A DNA stretch of 52,170 bases, from the NCBI GenBank assembly GCA_017853315.1, contig JAFMJW010000005.1, positions 1 through 52,170 of the forward strand, given 5' to 3'. Both the position numbers and the translations under genes were made by a program. Shown here in pieces: positions 1 to 7,851 of this stretch; the first letter of the stretch is position 1; each line of letters begins with the position of its first letter. The notes beneath the pieces were generated by a model. That model had not been told where the DNA came from. It ran no database searches and saw only the letters and a program-made list of their open reading frames with translations. The stretch comes from Alphaproteobacteria bacterium. Lineage in GTDB: Bacteria; Desulfobacterota; Binatia; UBA12015.

Positions 1-1195
1 CGACGGCCGCGGCGGCGGCCACGGGCTCGGCCTCGACCGCGCCGTAGAGGGTCGTGCGCTGCCGCGGCACCCGGCCCATCGAGCGTACGAGTCGCTCGAT
101 CTCCTCGGCGGAGGTGTACTCGCCGGCGTCGGCCCCGGCCTCGCGGGAGATGCTCTCCTCCATCAGGGTGCCGCCGAAGTCGTCGACACCGGCCGCGAGG
201 CTCAGCGCGGCGAGCTCGTGGCCGAGCTTCACCCACGAGGTCTGCAGGTGGGGGATCGAGCCGCGGAAGAAGACCCGCGAGGCCGCGTACATGCGGAGGT
301 CGGGCGCCCCCGAGGGCGTCGGCTCGACCAGTCCGCGCTGGTAGAGCGCGGTCTTCTCGTGGATGAAGCGCAGCGGCACGAACTCCGTGAAGCCGCCGGT
401 GTCGTCCTGGATGCGGCGCAGCAGGGCGAGGTGGGCCGCGACGTGACGGTCGGTCTCGACGTGGCCGTACATGACCGTGGACGTCGTGGGCAGGCCGATC
501 CGGTGCGCGGTCGTCACGATCTCGATCCAGGTCGCCGTGTCGACCTTCTTGTGGGAAAGGATCTCGCGGACCTCGTCGTCGAGGATCTCGGCGGCCGTGC
601 CGGGGACGCTGCCGAGGCCGGCGTCGCGCAGCATGGCGAGGTAGTCGCGGTAGGTCATGCTGGTGCGGCGCGCGCCGTACATGATCTCCATGGGCGAGAA
701 GGCGTGCACGTGGATGCGCGGGAACGCGCCCTTGATCGCGACGAGCATGTCCCGGTAGGTGAACGCGCCCATCTGCGGGTTGATCCCGCCCTGCATGCAG
801 ACCTCGGTCGCACCGCGATCGACGGCTTCGGCGACCTTGGCGAGCACCTCTTCGGTGCCGTGGTTGTAGGCGTCCTTCTCCCAGCGCTGGCGCTTGAAGG
901 CGCAGAACTGGCAGTTCACGAAGCAGACGTTCGTGAAGTTCACGTTGCGGTTGACGACGTAGGTGACGACGTCGCCCACGTCGTCGGCCCGGATGCGGTC
1001 GGCCGTCGCGACCAGGGCGCGCAGGTCCTCGCCCTGCGTGCGCAGGAGCCCGAGCAGAGCCTCTTCGTCGATGCGATCGCCGGCGAGCGCGGCCTCGAGC
1101 GTGCGTGCGACCGGCGGGCTCGCGGTCGCGATCCGGCGCTCGATCGGCGTCCCGTCGGGCAGCAGCGCGCGCACCTCGTCGCCGGGCGGCGTCAC
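1..1195 (-). CDS. cofH: CofH, radical SAM subunit of F0 synthase (3' end cut by window edge)
   Basis: CofH transfers the 4-hydroxybenzyl part of tyrosine to 5-amino-6-ribitylaminouracil, the first of the two radical SAM steps to F0, the flavin-like core of coenzyme F420. The translated minus strand shows the radical SAM CxxxCxxC cluster motif at C91, C95 and C98 inside the stretch NFTNVCFVNCQFCAF, then the family's GATEVCMQGG and PHLQTSWVKLG segments. The start is the GTG at 1195, whose GTGA overlaps the stop of cofG, so the pair is translationally coupled. About 398 codons are present with no stop before the left edge; the family is about 370-400 residues, so only a few residues can be missing. 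Confidence 0.93.
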   Translation of the reverse strand, partial: MTPPGDEVRALLPDGTPIERRIATASPPVARTLEAALAGDRIDEEALLGLLRTQGEDLRALVATADRIRADDVGDVVTYVVNRNVNFTNVCFVNCQFCAFKRQRWEKDAYNHGTEEVLAKVAEAVDRGATEVCMQGGINPQMGAFTYRDMLVAIKGAFPRIHVHAFSPMEIMYGARRTSMTYRDYLAMLRDAGLGSVPGTAAEILDDEVREILSHKKVDTATWIEIVTTAHRIGLPTTSTVMYGHVETDRHVAAHLALLRRIQDDTGGFTEFVPLRFIHEKTALYQRGLVEPTPSGAPDLRMYAASRVFFRGSIPHLQTSWVKLGHELAALSLAAGVDDFGGTLMEESISREAGADAGEYTSAEEIERLVRSMGRVPRQRTTLYGAVEAEPVAAAAAV

Positions 1196-2391
1196 GGCCG
1201 GGCCTCCGCGTCGGCGGCGGGGGAGAGACGGGCCTGCCAGGCGTCGATCGCCTCCCGCATCTCCGGGGCGACGAACTCCGCCCGGGACGCGTATTCCGGG
1301 TAGATCGGCAGGCGCTCGGCGAGGCGATGGCCGTGGGCGGCGCAGCGCTTGGCGAGCGCGCCCAGGTGCGGCCAGGGCGCTTCCGGGTTCACGTAGTCGG
1401 GGGTGAGCGGCGAGATCCCGCCCAGGTCGTTGATGCCGGCGTCGAGCAGGGCTTCGAGCGCCTCGGGATCCGAGAGGTTCGGCGGGGCCTGGACGTTCAT
1501 CGACGGCCCGAGCAGGAGGCGCGTGACGGCGATGGTGCGCTGGAGGTCGAGGGCGTCGGGCTCGCCGGCCGTCGCCATCGGGATCTCCGGCTTCGCCCGG
1601 AAGTTCTGCACGATCACTTCCTGCACATGGCCGAAGCGGTCGTGCAAGTCGCCGATCGCGAGGATCGTGTCGACGCGCTCCTCCGGGGTCTCGCCGATCC
1701 CGAGGAGCAGTCCGGTGGTGAACGGGATGTTCTGCTCGCCCGCGTCGCGCAGGACGCGGAGCCGGGCTTCGGGATCCTTGTCCGGTGCGTACCAGTGCAC
1801 CTGCCCGCGGGCGCGGAGCCGCGGGCTCGTCGACTCCAGCATGAGGCCGAGGCTCGCGTTCAGCGGTCGCAGCAGCGCGAGGTCCTCCGGCGTCATGAGG
1901 CCCGGGTTCGAGTGCGGCAGGAGCCCCTCGTCGAGGGCGACCCGGCTGCACCGCGCGACGTAGGCGATGGTCGAGGCGTGGCCCGCCTCCGCGAGCCAGC
2001 GGCGATATCCGGCGAAGGCGGCCTCGGGCTTGTCGCCGAGGCAGAGCAGGGCCTCGCAGCAGCCGAGCCCGCGCGCGCGCACGGACCAGGCGGCGACCTC
2101 CTCGAGCGTCATCGTCCAGGCGCCTTCCTCGCCCTCGTCGCGCCGGAAGGTGCAGTAGGCGCACCGGTCCCGGCAGAGGTTCGTCACCGGGAAGAACGCC
2201 TTGCGCGAATAGGTGACGACGCGTCCCTTGCCCATGTCGCGCAGGTCGCGGGCGCGGGTGAGCAGGTCGTCGACCTCGTCTCCCTGCGCCGACAGGGCCC
2301 GGATCGCCTCGTCGCGACTCGGGGGACGCCACGCATCGCGAGCCGAGGTTCCGATCGTGGTGCCGGCGACGTCCAGCGCTTGCGTCCTCAT
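1192..2391 (-). CDS. cofG: CofG, radical SAM subunit of F0 synthase
   Basis: CofG closes the deazaflavin ring of F0 (7,8-didemethyl-8-hydroxy-5-deazariboflavin) from the CofH product. The 399-residue protein carries the radical SAM motif C73-x3-C77-x2-C80 (NLCRDRCAYCTF), followed by typical CofG segments (GLGCCEALLCLGDKPE, HSNPGLM, GLMLESTSPRL, LGIGETPEERVDTI, VQEVIVQNFRAKPEIPM). It is a separate gene, as in archaea and cyanobacteria, and not fused to CofH as in the actinobacterial FbiC. ATG start at 2391; an 88-base gap separates it from the upstream gene, so it may have its own promoter. No F420 ligase or other cof gene is visible here. Confidence 0.95.
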   Translation of the reverse strand: MRTQALDVAGTTIGTSARDAWRPPSRDEAIRALSAQGDEVDDLLTRARDLRDMGKGRVVTYSRKAFFPVTNLCRDRCAYCTFRRDEGEEGAWTMTLEEVAAWSVRARGLGCCEALLCLGDKPEAAFAGYRRWLAEAGHASTIAYVARCSRVALDEGLLPHSNPGLMTPEDLALLRPLNASLGLMLESTSPRLRARGQVHWYAPDKDPEARLRVLRDAGEQNIPFTTGLLLGIGETPEERVDTILAIGDLHDRFGHVQEVIVQNFRAKPEIPMATAGEPDALDLQRTIAVTRLLLGPSMNVQAPPNLSDPEALEALLDAGINDLGGISPLTPDYVNPEAPWPHLGALAKRCAAHGHRLAERLPIYPEYASRAEFVAPEMREAIDAWQARLSPAADAEARP

Positions 2392-2479
2392 GGGGATTTC
2401 GTCGCGTCGGCGGCGGCTGCCGGTCGCCGTGCCGCGGCGCGCCCGCCCACTCGCGACCTAGAGGAGGGTCGGGGGGCAG

Positions 2480-3190
2480 TCAACCGACCGCGGGCGCGGT
2501 CGCCGGATCCAACGGATCGAGGGAGGCAGGGGCGCCGACGGCCCGGGCCGGTGCAGGGCGGTTCCTCGTCGGGGGGCCGAGGGCGAGGGCGAGCTGGACG
2601 GGCGGGGTCCGAAGCTCCCGCCCGGCGAGGGTACCGGACTCCACCGGATCGGGGGCGGTCCGATCTTCGAAGTCGTCCCGGCGCCGCGGCTCCGGACGCC
2701 CCGCGTCCGGGCCCGCTGCCGGGGCGGCGGGGGCGAGCCCGGCGAGGGGAAGCCTCGCCGCGAAGGCCTGCAGGTAGAGCGTCCACTCGGAGAGGTCGCG
2801 CGTCGCGCCGTCGGAACGCTCGAGCGCGAGGTCGACCAGCGAGCGCAGCTGCCCGGGGTCGAGTCGGGGACCCGCCGCCGCGTGTCCGGGCAGGATGCGC
2901 CACCCGAGCGGCCCGTCGGGCTGCTCGCGGGCTCCCCGCGCGAGCGCGCGAAGCGCGGGGTCGGCCTCGCATCGCACCGGGATCGTCGTGGTGGCGAGCG
3001 GCTCCGACGCCGGGAGGTCGGTCGTGGCCTCGCCGCAGGGGGCCCAGCGGCGCAGGCGGCAGGACGTGTGCCGCTCGGAGAATGCCCGCTCGTCGCGTTC
3101 GAGTTCGAGCGCCAGCTCCGAGTCGCGGCGCAGGACGGAGCCGAGGACGCGAAGCGTCTCGCCGCAGTCGGTGCACTCGAGGAACGTCAT
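2480..3190 (-). CDS. hypothetical protein with putative N-terminal zinc-binding cysteines
   Basis: A 236-residue protein I do not recognise. It starts MTFLECTDCGETLR with a CxxC pair (C6, C9), and C44 and C52 could complete a four-cysteine zinc site. The middle (about residues 65-160) reads as an ordinary soluble fold with leucine-rich helices; the last 70 residues are rich in Pro, Ala and Arg and probably disordered. No membrane segment or signal peptide is seen. The ATG at 3190 follows the stop of the receiver-kinase gene by 7 bases, with a G-rich Shine-Dalgarno stretch at that junction, so the two genes are cotranscribed. It could be an accessory or output protein of that signalling unit; this is inference from position only. 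Confidence 0.65.
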   Translation of the reverse strand: MTFLECTDCGETLRVLGSVLRRDSELALELERDERAFSERHTSCRLRRWAPCGEATTDLPASEPLATTTIPVRCEADPALRALARGAREQPDGPLGWRILPGHAAAGPRLDPGQLRSLVDLALERSDGATRDLSEWTLYLQAFAARLPLAGLAPAAPAAGPDAGRPEPRRRDDFEDRTAPDPVESGTLAGRELRTPPVQLALALGPPTRNRPAPARAVGAPASLDPLDPATAPAVG

Positions 3191-3197
3191 GCCCGGA

Positions 3198-4292
3198 TCA
3201 CCCCCCGAGCCCGGCGACACGACGGCGAGCGGTCGCCGCCTCTTCCTCCGGCCGGATCGGTTTCCGGTCGCTCCACCGCACGCGCACGACCGGGCCGTGG
3301 CCGCTCGGGCGCGGGCGCTCGATCCTCGCGCCGAGCGCGGAGGCGGCGCGCTCGAGCACGTCGCCTCCGCCCCACGGGCCCGCTTCCGCGTCGGCCGGCG
3401 ACCCGATCGCCGCATCCTCGGCGCCGCGGGCCTCGAGGTCGATCGCCCACTCGTCGTGACGAAGGGCGCTCGCCCGCACCCGGATCGCGGCCCCGGGGCG
3501 GCGTGCGAGGAGTTCGAACGCGAGCACGCCCATGAGCCGCCCGAGTGCGGCCGCGTCGGCCCGGGCGACGAGTCCCGGGGGAATCTCGACGTCGACGTGG
3601 CCGCCGGTGCGGATCGCCTCGTCGCGAACGGGCGCGAGCCACGACGCGATCCATGCCGCCACGTCGAGCGGCCCCGGTCTCGGTGCGAGGCGTCCGCCCT
3701 CGCTCTCGGCGAGGAAGAGCAGGCCTTCGAGGTAGGAGAGCAGGCGGGCCGAGCAGCGCCGGATCCGGTCGAGCGCCTCGCGGTGCGAGCCGTCGAGCCG
3801 CTCCCCGGCCTCTTCGTCGAGGATCTCGCTGTAGCCGACGATGGCGTGCAGCGGGGTGCGGAACTCGTGCGAGAGGTTCCCGAGCAGGTGCCCGCGGATC
3901 TCGCTCGCGCGGCGCCGGGCCGCGCGAGCAGCGAGCGCGCCCCGGACCGAGGCCAGGACCGACGGTCCGTGAAACGGCTTCGCGATGTAGTCGCGGGCGC
4001 CCAGCCGCAGGCAATCGACCGCGGTCTCGAGGGTGCCGTGTCCCGTGACCACGAGCGCCTCCACGTCGATTCCCCCGTCGCGGATCGCGCGGAGGGCCTC
4101 GGTCCCCGAGAGGTCGCGCGGCATCGTCAGGTCGAGCAGGACGACGTCGAACGCGTCCTCGCGGAGCAGCCGCAGCGCGTCGGTGGCGCGACCCGTCGTG
4201 GTCACCCGGTACTCGGGCTTGAGCAGCATCCGCAGCGACTCCCGGGGCCCGGGCTCGTCGTCGACGACGAGGATGCTGCTCGGCTCGCGCAT
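3198..4292 (-). CDS. receiver-histidine kinase hybrid with degenerate ATPase domain
   Basis: A 364-residue soluble signalling protein. Residues 5-120 form a receiver domain with acidic D11/D12, phospho-acceptor D54, T83 and K105 all present. Residues 130-195 form a HisKA dimerisation helix pair with the phosphorylatable H142 in LSHEFRTPLHAIVGYSEIL. The C-terminal third sits where HATPase_c should be, but the N-box position reads LMGVLAFELLARR without its Asn, and I find no DxGxG box. It may therefore act as a receiver-linked phosphotransfer protein and not as a kinase; this is inference. No Shine-Dalgarno is visible before the ATG, and the sigma-54 element at 4307-4322 would give a leader of only about 4 bases. 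Confidence 0.85.
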   Translation of the reverse strand: MREPSSILVVDDEPGPRESLRMLLKPEYRVTTTGRATDALRLLREDAFDVVLLDLTMPRDLSGTEALRAIRDGGIDVEALVVTGHGTLETAVDCLRLGARDYIAKPFHGPSVLASVRGALAARAARRRASEIRGHLLGNLSHEFRTPLHAIVGYSEILDEEAGERLDGSHREALDRIRRCSARLLSYLEGLLFLAESEGGRLAPRPGPLDVAAWIASWLAPVRDEAIRTGGHVDVEIPPGLVARADAAALGRLMGVLAFELLARRPGAAIRVRASALRHDEWAIDLEARGAEDAAIGSPADAEAGPWGGGDVLERAASALGARIERPRPSGHGPVVRVRWSDRKPIRPEEEAATARRRVAGLGG

Positions 4293-4306
4293 GCGCGCGT
4301 GTGCGA

Positions 4307-4322
4307 TGCACCCGGCGTGCCA
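4307..4322 (-). promoter_or_regulatory. sigma-54 (-24/-12) promoter for the receiver-kinase gene
   Basis: On the minus strand the bases read TGGCACGCCGGGTGCA. This matches TGGCAC-N5-TTGCA at every conserved position except one T, with the obligatory GG-N10-GC spacing. The expected start of transcription, about 12 bases past the GC, lies near 4296, four bases before the ATG at 4292. An NtrC-type activator gene lies directly upstream, and inverted repeats sit about 120-130 bases upstream of the predicted start, the usual place for an enhancer site. Confidence 0.72.
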
Positions 4323-4414
4323 CGACGGCCTCGCGCGGCGTCGCGCGATCGACGCCCGTCGGCCGCGGTCTTCGCCGCATCGCGAAGCCGGGGTCGCTCT
4401 CGCGTTGCTGCACG

Positions 4415-4437
4415 ACGTTCGCGAATGAACGTACGTT
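4415..4437. promoter_or_regulatory. inverted repeats, candidate enhancer (UAS) for the NtrC-type regulator
   Basis: ACGTTC-N6-GAACGT (4415-4432) is a perfect inverted repeat, and it overlaps a second perfect 10-base palindrome AACGTACGTT (4428-4437). They lie in the 219-base gap between the response regulator gene and the receiver-kinase gene. The first repeat is centred about 127 bases upstream of the transcription start predicted from the sigma-54 element. Position and dyad symmetry fit an upstream activating sequence; that the neighbouring regulator binds it is inference. Confidence 0.5.
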
Positions 4438-4511
4438 TCCGTGCACGGCGCGGACGCCAGCGCACCTGCGCGGTCCGCGCGTCCGGGCGAAGCGACGGGG
4501 GCGGGCGGGGA

Positions 4512-5930
4512 TCAGGACGGCCGGTCGGGGATGCCGAGCTTGTCCATGCGGTACTTCAGGATGCGTCTCGTCGTGCCGAGCCGCTCCGCGGTGCGCGTCT
4601 GGTTCCAGTCGCAGCGGGCGAGCGCCTCGCGGAGGATGGCCCGCTCGAAGTCGTCCACGGCCTCGGAGAGCGATCGCTCTCCGCGCAGCACCGCCTCGCC
4701 GCGATCGTCGTGTCGCGGCATGGCACTCGTCCGCATCGGCTCGGGGAGCTCCTCGGGGCGCACCGGCCCGCCCGTGCCGAGGATGAACAGCCGCTCGACC
4801 AGGTTCTCGAGCTCGCGGACGTTGCCCGGCCAGCGGTAGCGCTCGAGCACGGCCACCGCCTCGGGCGAGAACGGGCGCTCGACCACCCCGAGCTCGCCCG
4901 CCTTCTCGCGCGCGAAGTGGCGCAGGAGCAGCGGAATGTCCTCGCGGCGCGCGCGCAGCGGCGGGAGCGCGAGCGAGACGACCGCGAGGCGGTAGAAGAG
5001 GTCCCCGCGGAAGGCTCCCTCGGCGACCGCCTGCTCGAGGTCGCGGTTGGTCGCCGCGACGATCCGGACGTCGACCGAGACGGGCTTGGTGCCACCCACG
5101 CGCATGAGTTCGCCGGTCTCGATCACCCGCAGCATCTTCGCCTGGAGGGCCGGGTGCATCTCGCCGATCTCGTCGAGGAAGATCGTCGAGCCGTGGGCGA
5201 GCTCGAAGTGCCCCACCTTGCGGGCGTCCGCGCCGGTGAAAGCACCGCGCTCGTGGCCGAAGAGCTCGCTCTCGAGCAGGTTCTCGGGGATGGCGGCGCA
5301 GTTGATGGCGGTCATCGGGAGCGCCGATCGCGGGCTCTGGTGGTGGAGCGCGCGTGCGATGAGCTCCTTGCCGGTCCCGCTCTCGCCGGTCACGAGCACC
5401 GTGGTCCTCTGCGGGGCCACCATCGCGACGGTGCGGAAGATCGGCTGCATCGCGGCGCTGCGGCCCACGATGTTGCCGAGCTGGTAGCGCCGTCCGACCT
5501 CCGCCCGCAGCTCCTCGACCTCGCGCTGCAGGGCCGCGGTCCGGCTCGCGTTGTGGACGACGGCCCGCAGCTCGTCGAGGTCGAAGGGCTTCTGCACGTA
5601 GTCGAACGCGCCGAGCTTCATCGCGGTCACGGCGGTCTTGAGCGTGCGCGTCGCCGTGAGCATGACGACCGGCAGCTCCGGGTGCCGGCCGCGCAGCCGC
5701 TCGAGCACCGCGAGGCCGTCCATCCCCGGCATCAGGATGTCGAGGAGCACGACGTCGGGGCGCGCCTCGGCGGCGAGCGCGAGCGCGCGTTCGCCGTTCT
5801 CGGCCTGCACGACCTCGAAGCCGTCGCGCAGCACGAGGCGCAGCGACTCGCGCACGCCGAGCTCGTCGTCGACGACGAGCACGCGCGGGCGTCGCGGGCC
5901 GCCCTCTTCAGGCGTCGCGTCGGAGGCCAT
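4512..5930 (-). CDS. NtrC-family sigma-54-dependent response regulator
   Basis: A 472-residue activator of sigma-54 RNA polymerase. Receiver domain at residues 15-130 with D21/D22, phospho-acceptor D64, T92 and K114. Central AAA+ domain at about 153-385 with Walker A GESGTGKE (182-189), the sigma-54 contact loop GAFTGA (229-234), Walker B FLDE (251-254) and the typical WPGNVREL segment. C-terminal Fis-type helix-turn-helix near 430-468 (RTAERLGTTRRILKYRMDKLGI). All motifs look intact. Its start overlaps the end of the kinase-like gene by 23 bases, so that gene is the probable cognate partner. The downstream sigma-54 promoter at 4307-4322 is its most likely local target. Confidence 0.95.
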   Translation of the reverse strand: MASDATPEEGGPRRPRVLVVDDELGVRESLRLVLRDGFEVVQAENGERALALAAEARPDVVLLDILMPGMDGLAVLERLRGRHPELPVVMLTATRTLKTAVTAMKLGAFDYVQKPFDLDELRAVVHNASRTAALQREVEELRAEVGRRYQLGNIVGRSAAMQPIFRTVAMVAPQRTTVLVTGESGTGKELIARALHHQSPRSALPMTAINCAAIPENLLESELFGHERGAFTGADARKVGHFELAHGSTIFLDEIGEMHPALQAKMLRVIETGELMRVGGTKPVSVDVRIVAATNRDLEQAVAEGAFRGDLFYRLAVVSLALPPLRARREDIPLLLRHFAREKAGELGVVERPFSPEAVAVLERYRWPGNVRELENLVERLFILGTGGPVRPEELPEPMRTSAMPRHDDRGEAVLRGERSLSEAVDDFERAILREALARCDWNQTRTAERLGTTRRILKYRMDKLGIPDRPS

Positions 5931-7359
5931 CTCGTCCGGCGTGGCGTTGGCCGGCCCGCGCGGCGGGACGTGCCGCCTCGGCCCCGGGGAAGCGGATCTC
6001 GACGAGCCGCCGCCCGTCCTCCTCGCGCGAGACGAGCGAGGCGCCGCCGTGGGCGAGCGCGCCGCGGGCCAGCAGCAGGGGCAGCGGGAGGTCGTCGTCG
6101 AGCCCGGTCACGCCGCGCAGGTGGCTCGTCGCGCCGGCTTCCGGGAGCCGGAGGGAGAGCGCGTCGCCGTGGACCAGGACCGCGAGCGTCCCCTGCGGTT
6201 CGATCGTCTCGACGACGTGGCGGGCGACGGCGCCCAGCGCGGCCCGCAAACGTGGCTCGTCCGCGACCGCGACCAGCCGCGCGCCCGGCTCGACGTCGAG
6301 CGAGCAGTCGTTGCCGGCGCGGGCCGCCTGCGCCTCGGAGAGTGCGTCGCGCAGCACCGCAACGACCTCGATCGTGTCGGGATCCGGCGGCGCGAACCGG
6401 GAGAACGCGAGGATGTCCTCCAGCGTGTCGTCCATCCGGGTGATCGCTTCCTCGGTCAGGTCGCGGAAGCGCGCGAGGTCGGCGGGGTCGCTCGCGAGCT
6501 GGGCGACGCTCTGCACGAAGGTTCGCACGGTGACGAGCGGGTTCTTGATGCGATGGGCGAGTTCGACGGCGATCGCCTCGCTGCCCACGCCGGCGACCGC
6601 CCCGGTGCCGTCCGAAGCCCGCTCCCCCGCGGGATCGTCGCGGCGCGCTTCTCTCGCGAGGCGTGTCGCTTCACGCGCGCTCGCCGTCCCGGCGACCGGC
6701 GCCCAGCGAAGGTCGTCCGCGTCGACCAGCGGGCCCTCGACCTCGACCAGCGTGCGAGCGAGCACCCCGTCGAGCTCCGCCGCGTCACCCGGCCAGTCGT
6801 GGTCGAGCAGCGCATCGAGCGCCGCGGAAGAGAGGGCCGGGGCCTCGCGTCCGAGGTCCGCCGCGAGGGCGGCGACCCGGGCGCGCGCGATCTCGGCGAG
6901 GTCCGAGCCGGCGCGCGCGAGCGACGGCGTGCGCACCGTGATCGTGGTGACGAGCGCCCAGAGTTCCGGGCGAAGAGTCTCGCGCAGCGCGTCCACGTCC
7001 GCGAGGCTCGCCGAGACGAGGCGCGGTCCGTCGACGCCGCCGTCGAGCAGCCGCAGGAGCGCGGCCTGGGCGTCGTCGTCGAGACGATCGATGCCGTCCA
7101 CGGCGAGCGTGCAGCGCGGCGACGTCGCGGCGCGGATCAGGCCGGCCAGGAGTCCGTCCCTCGAGCCGAGGAGGTCGACCTGCACCAGGCGGTCGCGGCG
7201 ACTCGCCGTGTGGATCGAGGCCGCGATGCGGTCGAAGGCCGGGCCGCAGCAGTCGAGGCAGAGCACCGGAAGAGAGGAGGGCGCGACCCTCTCGAGGGTG
7301 CGGGCCGCTGCAGGCGGGAGGAGCCGCTGGGCCGGGAGGCTCTGGCGACGGGCGTTCAT
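5908..7359 (-). CDS. histidine-kinase-like protein with decayed sigma-54 AAA+ module
   Basis: A 483-residue protein. Residues 28-215 align by eye with the AAA+ module of sigma-54 activators: a Walker-B-like TLAVDGIDRLDDDAQAALL (84-102), LRPELWALV in place of FRxDLYYRL, and HDWPGDAAELDGVL in place of [12 protein letters not shown]. There is no Walker A and no GAFTGA. Residues 260-330 are a HisKA unit with H269 (ELAHRIKNPLVTVRTF). The following ATPase region keeps a late LLLARGALAHGG box, but the N-box position reads LRAALGAVARHV without Asn. ATG at 7359 overlaps the stop of the membrane protein gene (ATGA). It is probably a sensor or adaptor for the overlapping NtrC regulator; whether it binds ATP is doubtful. 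Confidence 0.8.
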   Translation of the reverse strand: MNARRQSLPAQRLLPPAAARTLERVAPSSLPVLCLDCCGPAFDRIAASIHTASRRDRLVQVDLLGSRDGLLAGLIRAATSPRCTLAVDGIDRLDDDAQAALLRLLDGGVDGPRLVSASLADVDALRETLRPELWALVTTITVRTPSLARAGSDLAEIARARVAALAADLGREAPALSSAALDALLDHDWPGDAAELDGVLARTLVEVEGPLVDADDLRWAPVAGTASAREATRLAREARRDDPAGERASDGTGAVAGVGSEAIAVELAHRIKNPLVTVRTFVQSVAQLASDPADLARFRDLTEEAITRMDDTLEDILAFSRFAPPDPDTIEVVAVLRDALSEAQAARAGNDCSLDVEPGARLVAVADEPRLRAALGAVARHVVETIEPQGTLAVLVHGDALSLRLPEAGATSHLRGVTGLDDDLPLPLLLARGALAHGGASLVSREEDGRRLVEIRFPGAEAARPAARAGQRHAGRDGLRRDA

Positions 7360-7724
7360 GGCCTGCTTCCGACGGAGCCCGAGTCCGGGGCCCGCGAGAC
7401 CGCGGGATCGTTGCGACGGGCGCGGACCGCGCCGAAGGCGGCGAGGACGATGCCGGTCGCGACCAGCAGGCGACCGCCGGTCGCGACCACGTGGTAGAAG
7501 TCCTGCCGGACGCGGGCGATCTCGACGTCGGCATCGACGGCGGCTTCGCGCGCGCGCGTCCGCGCCCGGTGGATCGGCGGTTGCGAGATCCCGGTCTCGG
7601 CGATGTCGCGCAGTCGCATCGTGCCGGTCGCCCAGTTGCCGAGCCCGAGCGCGATGAGCCCGAGGCCCGCGACCAGGAGGTGGTTGCGGTACCACGCGCT
7701 GCGCGGGGGCGAGGTCTCGGGCAC
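7356..7724 (-). CDS. small two-helix membrane protein
   Basis: A 122-residue protein I cannot assign to a family. Two hydrophobic helices are visible, about residues 15-33 ([18 protein letters not shown]) and 83-103 ([17 protein letters not shown]). They flank a 50-residue hydrophilic, arginine-rich linker containing an acidic patch ([14 protein letters not shown]). The C-terminal 20 residues are polar. It is the first gene of the minus-strand signalling operon and is coupled by ATGA to the kinase-like gene, which itself has no membrane segment. It may therefore supply membrane anchoring or signal input for that protein; this is inference. The 18-base palindrome at 7748-7765 lies just upstream of its ATG. 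Confidence 0.75.
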   Translation of the reverse strand: MPETSPPRSAWYRNHLLVAGLGLIALGLGNWATGTMRLRDIAETGISQPPIHRARTRAREAAVDADVEIARVRQDFYHVVATGGRLLVATGIVLAAFGAVRARRNDPAVSRAPDSGSVGSRP

Positions 7725-7747
7725 GACGGCATCTCACCCATTCCGGG

Positions 7748-7765
7748 CCCGGGTTGCAACCCGGG
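7748..7765. repeat. 18-base perfect palindrome, candidate operator
   Basis: CCCGGGTTGCAACCCGGG is its own reverse complement over all 18 bases. It lies 24-41 bases upstream of the ATG of the membrane protein gene, where a promoter or operator would be expected, and about 325 bases upstream of the divergent activator gene. It has no T-tract on either side, which argues against a simple terminator. Confidence 0.6.
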
Positions 7766-7851
7766 GTTGCCCCGGAGGACGTCACGCTTCGCGTCGCGGG
7801 CGGTCGCGTTGCACGCACGTCTGCGCGGACGGCAACCGGACGCGCGCGCGC

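Noticed and set aside
218-1303. Long plus-strand open frames opposite cofG and cofH (also 1105-3459)
   Set aside because: Arg/Ala/Gly/Asp-rich translations without motifs, opposite clear radical SAM genes; typical shadows in G+C-rich DNA.
2895-6443. 1182-codon plus-strand open frame
   Set aside because: Lies opposite the receiver-kinase and NtrC genes, whose motifs are intact; the composition is that of an antisense frame.
7747-7770. Sigma-54 promoter on the minus strand before the membrane protein gene
   Set aside because: GG and GC are 12 bases apart, not 10; the likeness comes from the palindrome.
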